Positions 24,534 through 35,523 of a stretch of 64,000 nt of DNA are shown here, piece after piece. The stretch is taken from the NCBI GenBank assembly GCA_025175895.1, contig CM046008.1, forward strand, positions 23,391,255-23,455,254, in the 5' to 3' direction. Under the pieces are notes generated by a model. It saw only the letters and a list, made by a program, of their open reading frames with translations, was not told the DNA's origin and did no database searches. This DNA comes from Wurfbainia villosa. Its lineage: Eukaryota > Streptophyta > Magnoliopsida > Zingiberales > Zingiberaceae. Numbering within the stretch: the first letter of the stretch is position 1; each line of letters opens with the position of its first letter. The position numbers were made by a program, and so were the translations under genes.

Positions 24534-27500
24534 TGTAAAATATGATAAAAAAAATTATATGGATTAACCCCTTTAATTAATTTGGGTTAATTAGTGGATT
24601 AAATTGGGCTCAATAAGTGGACTAATTGGGCTAAAATCTGTTGGGCTGGAATTGGGCTTGGACTTGAATTGGACTTGGGCTTGGGCTTTAATTGGAATTG
24701 GGCTTGGGTTTGAACCGGATTAGGCTAAATCAGATTGGATTAGACTTGGGTTGGGCTAAGCAGGTTGCTTGAGCGACATTTAAAGGTTGTCGAGCGAACC
24801 ATTTCTTAGCGATCTCCGTTTCTCCCCTCCGCGTCGCTCTTCTTTTCGCCGCATGATCATTTCGTTTCCTCCTCAGCTCGTCGGCGTCCCGGTGAGAGCA
24901 ATCAACGGCGCTGCCACCTTGGCTGATCTCCGGCCGAAGATCAGTGGGACCTCGCTTAGGGGATCTCGGCGATACCCAGCGGACGGCGATCTTGTCGCCG
25001 TAGCGTGACGATCGATCGAGGTATTTTGTTTTGTCTAGGGTTAGGATTCATCGTTGATTTCCCTGAGTTCTAGCTGTGGGTTCTCATCTAAGGTTGATCT
25101 ATGGTTTTGGGCATTTTTTGGAGATGGGATTTCTCCGATGAACAGAGGTTAAAGGAAGGGGGATTGCCGGTGGAGAGCTAAGCCGGTAAGCTTCGAGTTC
25201 TCTTTGTTTTCCTATAGTAATTGCTGTATTGTTTGTGGTTTTTGTCCGATGGTGATTTTCTCGGGTTATCATCGCCGGAGTAGTTTGTTGATCGGGCGAT
25301 TTGCTTTATCGCTGATTGGTTAGATCAGTATTATGGTCAGGATGGTTGTCTTCGTTTTCCTTTGATCACGAGCTGCTGCTATTTTGGTTTTACGGCAGCA
25401 GTCATTTTCACACCATCAGATCAAATGAGGGAGGAGCTCGGTTTGTTCCGGTGAACAGGGGTGATGCTGCTGGTGGAGTGTTGAGCTCTGTAAGTTTGTT
25501 ATTCCTGTTGTTTCCTCTGTAATTGATGTGAAGTTGTGGGGTGTCCAATCTTTGTGGATTGTTGATGAGGATGCCGATCGGCCAGCAGGTTGGACAGGGC
25601 TAGGACAGATCTCAATGTTCTTCGGTGTGGAATTGTTGATAGCAAGTTGATTTGGAGGTTGTGTTTGGTTTTGTTGTGTATGGAACTGTGAACAGTTTGG
25701 GTATGTGATCAGTTTTGATGTGGATTGGATGGTGTTGCTGAGGTGTGTTCTATTGTGTAGATGAGTTATGGGTTTGAGAGCTCACTGTGGAATTGGCGTT
25801 TGATGAAGTTGAGCAGGGAATCTGAATCAGGTAAGTTGTGATTAGGTTCTGTTTTAGTAGTGAACTAGACTGTGATAGCAAAATAGTTTATGATTGGATT
25901 TATGTTGATTTGAGTTGGGACACCATCATTGGACTTATGATAGACTTTGTCAATGTTTGCGTGTTGATTACAGGATGTTGATTTCAGGACTTTGATTAGT
26001 GATGTTGCTCGTAGTAGGGATGGCTGATATGAGCTACATAACAGGTGAGTAATATCTACCTGGTCCGGTAGTTTTGATCAAATTCCAGTGCATGAATTTG
26101 GATATATGTTTATACCTGTTTACCTTGAATCCACTCATGTTTAATCATATGCTTGTACTTCCTTTGACCTTTGAGATATATTGTTGTTATTTCATTGATT
26201 ATCTATCATGGATATGAACTACAAACCCTATTGTCAGCTGATAGATGTTCAGTAAGTACATATGGTTAGGGTTATCTTTGTGACCTCAGATTGGGTTACT
26301 GTGTTACATCACTAGGGTTTGGTGATGGATTGGATTATGGAGTCGATTGTTATATCATACCCATATTAGTGGTGCATCTATGGTGGATCTAGTTGTCTGT
26401 GCATAGATAAGTGTGTTGTTGTCAGTATGTGGCCATGGACTAGAGGTCCTAGCGTGATGGTATATCCATTATGGATCGTATATTTGTGTATGGTTATATG
26501 GATTATCGATAGTATCTCGTTACTGACTAGAGGTCTTAGCGTGGTTGATTGTCAGATGTGTATGACTCTTTGTGCGATAGAGAGAGTCTTGTGGATTGTA
26601 GTCCTTGCATAGTTGACTTTTGGTTGACCAGGACTCCCCATGGGATAAGGAGTGTGGAGAGGATACATGTATGGAGCTATGCATCATTACATTGCAAGCA
26701 TGCTGTTGACTGGGTCTCCCTTGTGGTTGAGACAGGTCGTCAGTCATCCTGCCTCCCCGACCACTCGGGGTAGTGGTACTTGAGGTTGAGGCAGAGCATT
26801 GGATGTGCCGCGCTCGGCCACTATAGACGGTGGTAGCTAGAGATGCGCACCTAGCCACTATACAGAGTGGTGTTAGCACTCACCCACTATAGACGGTGGT
26901 TGTGTGACGTGCAGTTGTCCTGTGTGCGGCGTTTGTCTACTCATGGGTAGGGATGGCGTGGCTTGCAGTAGGGACCCCTAGGAGTAGTTAGCTCTTTACG
27001 CTTATACGCTACTCAGTCAGACTACCCAACTCGGCCACTCGAGAGTAGTGGTAGCTGGAGTTAGGCTAGTTGTCATTGTCGTGCCACCCTGGCCGCTCTG
27101 GGGTCGTGGTTGGACGGGTCCGCAGATAGTGACCATGCATATGTATTGTTGATATATATGTATGCATGTATTTGATATATGTTTTACATATGCCTGTGAG
27201 ATGATGCATTTGATTGGGCTATGATTGTTGCATATGCTTGTACATCATGATACATGCCATTTGCATATTATATATTGCTTTGTGTTGAGCATGATATATG
27301 TGTTGGTCCAAACTGTTGTATGCATTTGATTAGCGTCATGTCATAGTGTGGTATAGACCGGGATGTTATTACATGTGACAATATACTGTTTATATGTCTG
27401 AGTGTGGGTCAGGTATAAGATTGATCTGGTACGTTATATGGGTTATGTTATTGTATATCTGTTCAGGATGATATAGCATATGGTGTTGCAGACCGTCAGG

Positions 27501-28095
27501 TACGTTGGTACACTACTTCATGTTCAGTTGATAGGTTTAGTATATATATTGAGTATGACTTTACTGTGGTTACTTGTTAGTAGATTTGGATAGGACTGTA
27601 TGTCTATTGGACTCATGCTGTATACCTGTAGATCTTCACATGTATACTTGTAGATCTCTATACCCTTATATGTTGTTCATGCACTTTCTATATATTACCC
27701 ATGAGTTTATACTCACCACCCGAGACCCTGGGTTTCCTGTCGCCCAAGTAACAGGTAGAAGATTCCTTAGACGTTCGGAGCTCCGCCAGCTGATCCCATC
27801 TCACACCGAACAATTGGGGTTTTCCACGTATTTGCTTCCATTGTTGTTTTGTATTCTGGCCATGTATAATCAGTGTTGTATTTGGTTGTTGGTTTGGATG
27901 TTGTTTTTGGTTTAGTATGTTAGAGTCGCATCGGTGCGCACCTTTGTGTTGTTGTGATTGTATTGTTTAGTATTGTCCATATATATGTTATGTAGTTGTG
28001 GGCCTACGGGCCTTGTATTAACTCGATATGTTGCCACGTACAGGGGAGATGCTGTCTGTTTGCTTTTCGACACGATATACTCTCGGGGTGTGATA
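24534..28095 (+). repeat. 3' LTR of the Tekay-like gypsy element
   Basis: An LTR of about 3.56 kb starting TGTAAAATATGATAAAA. It ends near gggtgtgata, where TA stands for the usual CA. A GC-rich block lies at 24787-25010, followed by a long T/G-rich stretch with several donor-like GTAAG/GTGAG words (25188, 25487, 25830, 26042), then a degenerate palindromic repeat region (26750-27125). The end is set by the switch at 28096 into open Sirevirus gag sequence. Confidence 0.75.
26750..27125. repeat. Degenerate palindromic repeats in the gypsy LTR
   Basis: Repeated short inverted motifs of the type ccactatagacggtgg, and variants such as cactcggggtagtgg and cactcgagagtagtgg, at irregular spacing (about 26760, 26816, 26860, 26884, 27030, 27095). 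The sequence differs from the minisatellite at 19861 but occupies a comparable place in the related LTR. Confidence 0.6.
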
Positions 28096-29624
28096 GAGGA
28101 CCACCTTGCAAACTCAAAGGCCAAGTATCACCTCTTCAACGTGCTCCCCCAACAAGAGATAAACTAAATTGGAGAGTGTGCAAGCACCAAGGAAATGTGG
28201 GAAAAATTGATATAACTTCATGAAGGCACTTCCGAGGCAAAACTTGTAAGAAGGGACCTTCTCTGCTCCCAACTCAACAACATTAAACTAGAAAAGGGAG
28301 AAAAGGTACTTTCTTTACATTCTCGTTTCAAGGAAATTATAACCGGTTTGTCAAGTGTAGGTGAGAAGCTATCAAACCGGGATATGGTCATGAAGGCCCG
28401 TAGGATGTCTTTCCCCGGTCCTCAAAGTGGAGCTTCATGGTGGACTCCTTCTATATTTCGAAGAATTTAGAAGTGAGCACCCTAGAAGAATTCTTTCTCC
28501 ACCATGAAGCTACATGAAACAAGGCTTGAAAAAGTAAGTGAAGAACCAAGCATCAAGTCATCAAGGGGAGTGGCACTAGTAGCCAATAAGGGGAAGAAGA
28601 AGAAGGAGACTCCCTCCTCATCCAATGAAGACTCCTCCTCCTTCTCCATGGATAACACGGAAGAATCTTACATGGTAAGGAAGGTAAGGCGTGCATTGAA
28701 AAATTTTAAATTTAACAAATCTAATGATAGGAAGAGAAGACCAAGGAGGAAAATAATTTGCTACAATTGCAAATGAGAGGGACATATAAGAGATGATTGT
28801 CCCCTCTTGAACAAGAGCAAAGAAGAAAGGAGGAGAGAGAAAAAGAAGAAGGAGAGCAAGAAGAAGGAAGAAGAAAAGAAAGCCAAGGAGAAAGGGAAGG
28901 CAAAGGCACACAAGGCCACATGGGATGATCCTTCATCCTCATCCGAAGAAGAAGAGGCCTTCACAAATCTTCCTCTTATGGGGATTGATGATTTGGACTC
29001 CACCTTCTCCAAGGAAGAAGAAAGAAGCACTAGCGAGGAGGAGAGCTCAAGTGAACGGGGAGCGCCCACATCTTCATCCTCATCATCGGAAGGGGATTTG
29101 GTAAGTGAGGAAACAAATCTCCCTCCTAAGAAAATTATGTCAATGATTTCTAACTTAACTAAGGAATTATTTAGGGCTAAAAAGGAAAACAAAAGCATGA
29201 AAAATGAAATTAAGGCCCTAGAAGAAAAGCTAGAAAAATCATGTTTAAATATTAATGATAATGTTTCTTTAGTATCAATGATGCATGCTCACATGATAAT
29301 TACATGCCTTTTAATGTTAGTGATGCATGTATGGAGGAAAATAGGGTTTTAAGAGAAAAGGTAAACCACTTAACTAAGGCCCTAGAGAAATTCACCATTG
29401 ACTCCAACACATTGAACATGATCATAGGGAGCCAAAGGGCAAGCTTCAATAGGAAAGGCGTAGGTTACAAGGGGAAGAAAAATGAAAAGGCCTATCAATG
29501 CCTAATTGCTAGGGGTCAAGCCAAAAATAAAATAATTGCTAGAAAATGGATCCCTAAGGAATATTTAGTGAATCTTATAGGAAAAAACTTGTATTGGGTT
29601 CCTAAATCCATCCTTAAGGGTTAG
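28096..29624 (+). pseudogene. Sirevirus-type copia gag (capsid-nucleocapsid), 5' truncated
   Basis: Plus-strand gag remnant. The capsid part (28096-28500) carries words like NREDLLCSQL-type helices with several stops. The nucleocapsid region contains ICYNCK, then a TGA stop at 28774-28776, then EGHIRDDCP, so the CCHC knuckle is split by a nonsense codon. The long Lys/Glu- and Ser/Glu-rich, probably coiled-coil segment (28807-29352) is typical of Sirevirus gag. After a frameshift near 29310 the tail ends NLYWVPKSILKG and a stop at 29622. The N-terminus is replaced by the gypsy LTR at 28095. A gag ending in a WVPK word and stopping before pol is what I recall for Sireviruses. Confidence 0.8.
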
Positions 29625-30165
29625 GAAAACCGTAGGGCAGTTAACCATAAGTGGACTTCACTTATATCATATTATATGGTTGACTTAGAATGATCGAGAC
29701 TTAATTTTTGAAATAGTATTGGGTGATGATAATGCACCCATAAATAGCTTAAATCATGCTTTGGGTGATACTTGACTTATTATCATGATTTTATACCTAA
29801 TGCATGATTACAAATTGATTGATACATTTGTTTCATGATCATAATTTGAAATCAATGCATATATGTCTTTATGATCATATGGTATATTAGAGTGATACTT
29901 AACCTTGTGTAGAATTGCATGAATTTGAAGGTTAAGTATATAAATACCTTTAGGAATATCTCACACTCACCATAAGGATAACCTTGATTGAAAACTTAGC
30001 ATGGGTGAGATGTTAGGATGATACTAATGGTCCACTAATACCTATGACATTTAGATGGTCATTTAATGTATCAAAATAGTAATAATAGACCAATTATGGG
30101 GAAGACTTATGTTTAATTCATAGAAATATTTCCCAAAGATCATGGTTCGATATTTCATATGTTTT
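29625..30165 (+). other. Post-pol spacer-like sequence directly after the Sirevirus gag
   Basis: AT-rich and without ORFs. It resembles, in the same sense, the spacer downstream of RNase H in the minus-strand Sirevirus (reverse complement of 42889-43149 running on to 33664). Shared words are gtgagatgttagga and gaccaat.atggggaag..ctatgt. If so, the whole pol is absent between gag and this spacer. The right limit is approximate. Confidence 0.5.
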
Positions 30166-30516
30166 CAAAACTATTCCTTACTTTAAAATCTGTGTTTTCA
30201 TGTTTTGGGTTTCTTCTTTGCCAAAGTACGCTTGGACTTTCATACAAGACTACATGCTTGGACTTATGCATAAGACTTTCCTTTGGTCTTTCTTTTCCAG
30301 AGGCTGCTTGGACTTTCGCCAAGACTACATGCTTGGACTTACGTAAGACCTTTCCTTTGACTTCTCTTTGCCAAGATCACACTTGGACTTGTCTTTTACC
30401 AAGTCTTCATACTTGGATTTTTCTGTCACTTACAATTAGATCACAAAACATTGCCTAACTTAGATGATTATCCAAACATCAAATATATAAATGCTTGGGG
30501 CATTGTTGCACCAACA
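30166..30516 (-). repeat. Sirevirus 3' LTR (outer 350 bp seen)
   Basis: On the minus strand it starts TGTTGGTGCAACAATGCCCC at 30516, right after a polypurine tract. It contains at least six copies of the decamer gcttggactt (or variants) at about 30232, 30256, 30308, 30331, 30370 and 30410 on the plus strand. This is a repeat-rich LTR start of the kind known in Sireviruses. Its other end is not clear; similarity to the plus-strand spacer starts near 30165, so the LTR is probably truncated. Confidence 0.7.
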
Positions 30517-31442
30517 ATCTCCCCCTTTTTGATGTTTGGCAATCATTTAAGTTAGGTATTCTTCTATACATATAAACATATTTCAATATGAATTCTAACT
30601 TAAATATCCCTTCTCCCCCTTTGACATACAACAAAAAGAAAAGAGTTTATCCAATAAGTGCAGGAAAGAATTATAATTGACACATCTTGAACAAAGGTAT
30701 AAAACTGATATGAAGCTCCCCCTAAATCCAAGACATGTTTCGTGATGTAGAAATAACATGTGAAGCAAAGCATAAGCAATAGAATAGGCAAATATGTCCT
30801 AGCCTTGCACCAACAATTATAGAAATAAGGGATGTAGCTCCCCCTAAACCAGTGCACCAAGAAAATCCATGTTTCCATACAAGTTATCATGTATATACTG
30901 TGGAAATCATATAATGTCCAAAATTGAACCTTTTAACCGATGAAAAACCATTTTCTATTCCAAATCAGTGTCACCGGTTCGACTGGAATAGACATCAGTC
31001 AACTCTGGCCTTGGCGATCATTTGCCAATAACGTGATCGTGATATCGAAAAATCTGAAATTTGAATTTTGATCAAGGTTTGAAAATGCATAGAAAATTCC
31101 GTGGATGTCCAAAAATCACGAAACTTGTCATACACATTTTATTCGACTAATATAACATATGAAAAATATTAGACGAAAAACATGCTCATCAGATTAATGG
31201 ATTGATACGATATTCAAAATAACAAAATTATGACACAAAAAAAAATGTAATTGTATCGTATCAATATTCATAACTTCGTACTATATGCACAACTTCTAAA
31301 CTTGACAAATAACAAGTTGTAGGCACTGATAGAAGTGAACTAAACAAAAACACAATTTCATTTCATTAATCAAAAAGTCATTACACAAGTTGGAGTTTAT
31401 GCCGTTCATACGACCAAAAAGAAAATAACAAAAACATGCTAG
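30517..31442 (-). promoter_or_regulatory. Sirevirus 3' non-coding tail with multiple polypurine tracts
   Basis: The LTR-adjacent tract reads aaaaagggggagat on the minus strand (30517-30530). Three further G5-type tracts lie upstream: caaagggggaga (30612-30623), atttagggggagct (30714-30727) and gtttagggggagct (30836-30849). Multiple PPT-like motifs before the 3' LTR are a known Sirevirus feature. The rest (30850-31442) is AT-rich with no supported gene. Confidence 0.8.
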
Positions 31443-32825
31443 CTAACGATCGTCGTCCTCAGCATCCATTGGTGCAGATGACGAACCATCGTGAGGAGGT
31501 GGGTGTCCAGGTGCAGTAGGGTAGAGAATCGCCAAAATGTCCTGCTGCTGCCGATGCATCCCTCTCACAAGGGAGCGGAGCTCCTGATGCTCCCGGCGAA
31601 GCTCCTGTTGGCCCAAGCGCAGCTCCTCAAAATGTGTGTCTACCCGCTCTGCAAAAGCATCGAAGCGGGTAATGAAGGATGTGTCTAGCAGAACAGTATC
31701 GCCTGCAGCAGTCTCCTCCGCATCGGCTCCCTCAGCAACACCCTCAGCATCTCCTCCTGCAGCAGCATCCTCTGGTGCCGGAGCGCCACCTGCTGGCCAT
31801 CGTGCAGGGTCCCAGAAAACGGACCCTCTGTCGGCCTTCAAGCCTGCCAATGAGAAGCTCCGACGAGTCATCTGGTCATATTTTCTATTCAAGATTTTAA
31901 TGACTCCTATGTTGACATCAATGCCTACGGAGCTGAGCCACTGAGTAAGGACATTTCCAAAAGGTATATGAACCTTCCCATTGTTTGGCCTTATGAAATG
32001 AGTGATGTAGTGGAAGGTATTGAGACCAATATTAATGTCTAAGTATTGACGAAAGATATGCATGAGAAGGAAGTGTGTAGGTCGAACCAAGGCCAAACCA
32101 CGGGTAACTATAGGGAGAATACAATGAGCAATGACCTTATAAAGGACATTGTCAGAGGCAGAAAGTTATTGTGATTGAAATAGATTGGTGTTCAAAGGTC
32201 GAGGAGAGTGATAGAAAGTAATATGAAGGGAATCTAAAGAAATCTCCTCAAAGGGAGGTGGAAGAGGTTCACTCCAAGATGGATACAAAATGAAATCATT
32301 CTCGGAAGAGAGACATCCGAGAAAATCAGTCCAGATATGGGGGCTGAAATCCAGATCGCACTGACCAACGCGAGTCCAGTATCTCAGCCCATCTCCAACC
32401 GGTCGCAAGTTGTTAAAAAATTCAGAAAGAAGAGTGATATTTACATGATGTTCACAAAACACTAATGATTCAAGTTTGTAGTGTTGGATGATTTGAACAA
32501 TATCAAAACAGTAGTCTTTAAGAAATTTGGGATCCATCGATCGAGGTGGAATAAGTTGGAATTTATTTTTATAGAAAGCACTTTCAAGTGCGGAGTTTGG
32601 AAATCGAGGATCGACAGAGGGTCGACGGTTTGTGAGCCCTCGTTGGTCGAGGTGCCCGCAACAGTAGCAAAATGCTTAAGTCTAAATGGCGAATACAAAA
32701 TAAGTATGAACAATGTAGGTTAAGGATGATGCATGGACAAAGACAACAAAACAAGCACGGTTAGTGAAACAAATTGTAGGAACAAACAAACCGTGATCGA
32801 GGATGAGAATTTACCTAGGCGGCAT
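31443..32825 (-). pseudogene. Sirevirus env-like gene, two exons, broken
   Basis: Minus-strand gene between the pol spacer and the 3' LTR, where Sireviruses carry their env-like ORF. Proposed exon 1 is 32825-32815: an ATG in a CACCATGCC context and fewer than four codons. The proposed intron is 32814-32682 (133 bp, T-rich, GTAAAT...TTTAG, with cactaac and cttaacc branch-like words). Exon 2 runs from 32681 and stays in frame with exon 1. It then meets a frameshift near 32530 and a TAA stop at about 32166-32168 before the last open stretch (32096-31443, 217 codons). The central part (GDGLRYW, DFSPHIWTDFLGC) resembles plant transposon proteins of the type often called putative plant transposon protein. 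The C-terminal 217 codons hold an Ala/Gly-rich segment and a predicted coiled coil (RLGQQELRREHQELRSL). I see no signal peptide or clear membrane segment. Its role is unknown. Confidence 0.7.
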
Positions 32826-33330
32826 GGTGAAAAATCAAAGAAAGATCTTGGGGCGCGAGTGTCCACGGAACCCTAGCCGAGTGAGCGATCTTCAGTGGAA
32901 ACTAGGGCGTGAACGGGGGTGACAAGGGGAGGTACTCGAGTCGGAGAGCACCCCAAATGGGAGCACCGGTCGGTGAAGTCGCCAGAAAAACGAGGGAGAA
33001 CGGCTAAGAGGTGCGATGAAAGTTCGTCGGAAGAGGAAGAGGAGAGAAAATCGGGAAGTTTTGGCAAGTCGAACCGGTGGAAAACCCTAAAAATCGCGAC
33101 ATCGATCATTCCATTAGTCGTCGGTGATGGGGATCAGATCGGCAAGCGATCGCATACGAGCGATTCAGATACGCGGCGATCGCGCCATAAATAAGCGATC
33201 GGCCCGATAGAAATCGATCGGGGCGATCACATCTGGCGCTTATGCGCGGCGTCGATTACCATAAATGGCGGTCGACGATGATGAGCGAAGGTAAGCCCAG
33301 TTCGATATCGTTGTATCAGTCGAACTAGCG
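32826..33330 (-). promoter_or_regulatory. CpG-rich block upstream of the env-like gene
   Basis: About 500 bases of CG-rich sequence in an AT-rich setting, directly before the proposed env-like start. It has many cgatc/gatcg words, most densely at 33095-33230, and a ttatttatgg TATA-like word on the minus strand near 33187-33196. A 78-codon ORF (33109-32873, minus) crosses it but has no recognisable family. A promoter or untranslated first exon for env expression is an inference only. Confidence 0.35.
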
Positions 33331-33669
33331 ATAGGCACCAGTCGACTGATATCAGTCTGATAGCCTTTTTGGCCAGATTAAAAAATTCATAAATAATTCA
33401 ATAAGGATAAAAAAATCACGAAATTTGGTGGGTAATATTGTTAGATCATTTCCTATAAAAGGAAAAATTACTTTAAAATTATATCACCTCTAGATTTTGA
33501 TATTGACACAATCTTGAGATTTTGCAAAAGTTATGATATCTTTGCAAAACTTTGTATCACTTTGGCTTATCATTAGGGAATTGTTTCTCAAGGTTTGATA
33601 GACATAGTTTAAATTTTATTTTATTTGACATTTCCAATCATATTCTTGGATCTATATGCACATTAATTG
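33331..33669 (-). other. Sirevirus spacer between pol and env, left part
   Basis: AT-rich and non-coding. The last five bases, 33665-33669 (aattg), are the left copy of the target duplication of the element that follows. The spacer resumes at 42884. Confidence 0.75.
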
Positions 33670-35507
33670 TGTTGGGTTTTTCCGAGCCGCAAAAACCGCT
33701 TTTTGCGTTGCGGAAACCTCGGAAGCCCCCGGCCACGGATCCGTGCGAAGTATAAAAATTATAATTACATGTATGTGCTTACAGAAATCCTAGATCTACC
33801 TTAGATCTAAGAGGTTAGAACGTTACCCTCGTAGCGACGCCCTTCGCTTATCCCGCTCGTCCAAAAGTTCGCCGGAACTCGAGAGTGTCAAGTGCACACT
33901 CCTCTATGGTATCCACACAAGCAATAGGTGGAGAAAAAGACACTTGAGTGTGCTAGCACTCCTCTATGGTGTCTCGGCAAGATGAGGTTGGAGAGGGAGA
34001 GCTTGAGAGAAAAGAATTCCCAAGGAAGAAGATGAAGTTATGGAGAGTTACACACAAAATGAATTTCACCCATGAAACCCCTAAAGTGTTGGCCGGCCAC
34101 ATTATGGAGAGGGAGTTACATGCATGCATGTAACTCCCATGTCCCTTGGTCTCCCTCATGAGGTGGCACCAATTGACAAAGTCAATGATGATGTGGAGCA
34201 TCATCATTGGCCGACCATGCCTAGTCATCATCATGACATGGCATTTGGTCAAGTCAAACTTGACCTTTCATCTTCCCTCTCAAGTCAAGTCAAACTTGAC
34301 CTCTAATCTCCCATGGTTGATCAAATCTAACCACTTGACTCAAGTCAATTTAATATAATGAATCTCTATTCATTAATTTAAATTGATTTGATGAATCAAA
34401 TCTCAATTAGACTCATTCAACACTTGAATCAACTTGAATCTAACTCAATTAGTCTAATTTGGATTACTCTTAATCCAATTTGGTTCATCCCATGAACCTA
34501 ATCCTCATGGTTCATCATATGAACCTAATCTCCATCTAATTGCTCTTATGTGTGTGACCCTATAGGTTCTTGTAACGTTGGCAATGTCCCTAAACCGATT
34601 TAGGAACATAAGCAATGAGCGGTATCTAGCAACACATCATTGCTACCCAAGTTACAAGAATGTTGAGCTCCAACATCACCTTTGTGACTACTAATTGTGA
34701 CTCTCACAATATGTGAAAATGTTCCTCTATGCTTGACATCTAGATTGACCAATCGAGGCATAGACCGTGTCATCCTCGGTACAATCTAAATCTTGAACTC
34801 CAAGTAGACTCACTCTAATCAAATGAGCTCAATATCTCATATTGACTCATTTGGGCATGGCCATGCACTTCGTGGTCTCACTCTATCAAGAATATCGATG
34901 TCACCCCCATCATATAGGAGGATAGATCCCATCTACATCACTCACATCCCTCGCATAATTAGTTACATACCCGATGTCGCCTTTATAGTCCACCCATTTA
35001 CGGGTGGCGTTTGTGAAACCAAAGTATGCAACTCCTTATGTAGGGAACCATGGTGACTTCAGGTCTAAGGACTAATAGTCATACTAATAGCCACATGAGA
35101 AAGTATATGACACTCATATAACGATCCATGATACTTTCTCATGGCGGGTCATTCATTATACATTCTCCAATGCATACCCATGTGTCAACTTGATATCTCA
35201 TATCCATGACTTGTGAGATCAAGTCATCTTGTTGACCTACATGCTAGTCTCTATGCATTAACATTGTCCCTGAATGTTAATACTCGACTAGGAATGATTA
35301 AGAGTAGTGTTCTCTATATCATCTCATTATCGATTCAACCAATCGATTGATATAGATAAGAACCTACTACTCAAGGACATTATTATATATAGTTATTTGG
35401 CACCAATACAAGTAAATATAATAACCATGCCTTTATAAATAGGAATATGATACAATAAAGTCCATACAACAATCATCATATGATTGGCTCTAGGGCTTTC
35501 ACTAACA
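33670..35507 (-). repeat. 3' LTR of the family A element
   Basis: On the minus strand it runs from TGTTAGTGAAAGCCC (35507) to AACCCAACA (33670). Its ends match the solo LTR at 11065-12754. It includes a run of short inverted words around 34080-34260 (gccggccac, catcatcattgg, caagtcaaacttgac) repeated in the other LTR. Confidence 0.95.
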
Positions 35508-35523
35508 ATCTCCCACTAGCACT
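35508..35523 (-). promoter_or_regulatory. Polypurine tract, family A element
   Basis: The minus strand reads agtgctagtgggagat directly before the 3' LTR, the same word as in the family B elements. Confidence 0.85.

Noticed and set aside
24787..25008. 73-codon GC-rich ORF in the gypsy LTR that looks like a gene's first exon
   Set aside because: No recognisable domain, and the comparable block in the other LTRs encodes different peptides. GC-rich composition alone explains the open frame.
28618..29198. Three minus-strand ORFs (up to 145 codons) rich in Leu/Ser/Phe, resembling membrane proteins
   Set aside because: They are the antisense of the Glu/Lys/Ser-rich Sirevirus gag. GAA/AAG repeats read backwards give TTC/CTT-rich hydrophobic frames.
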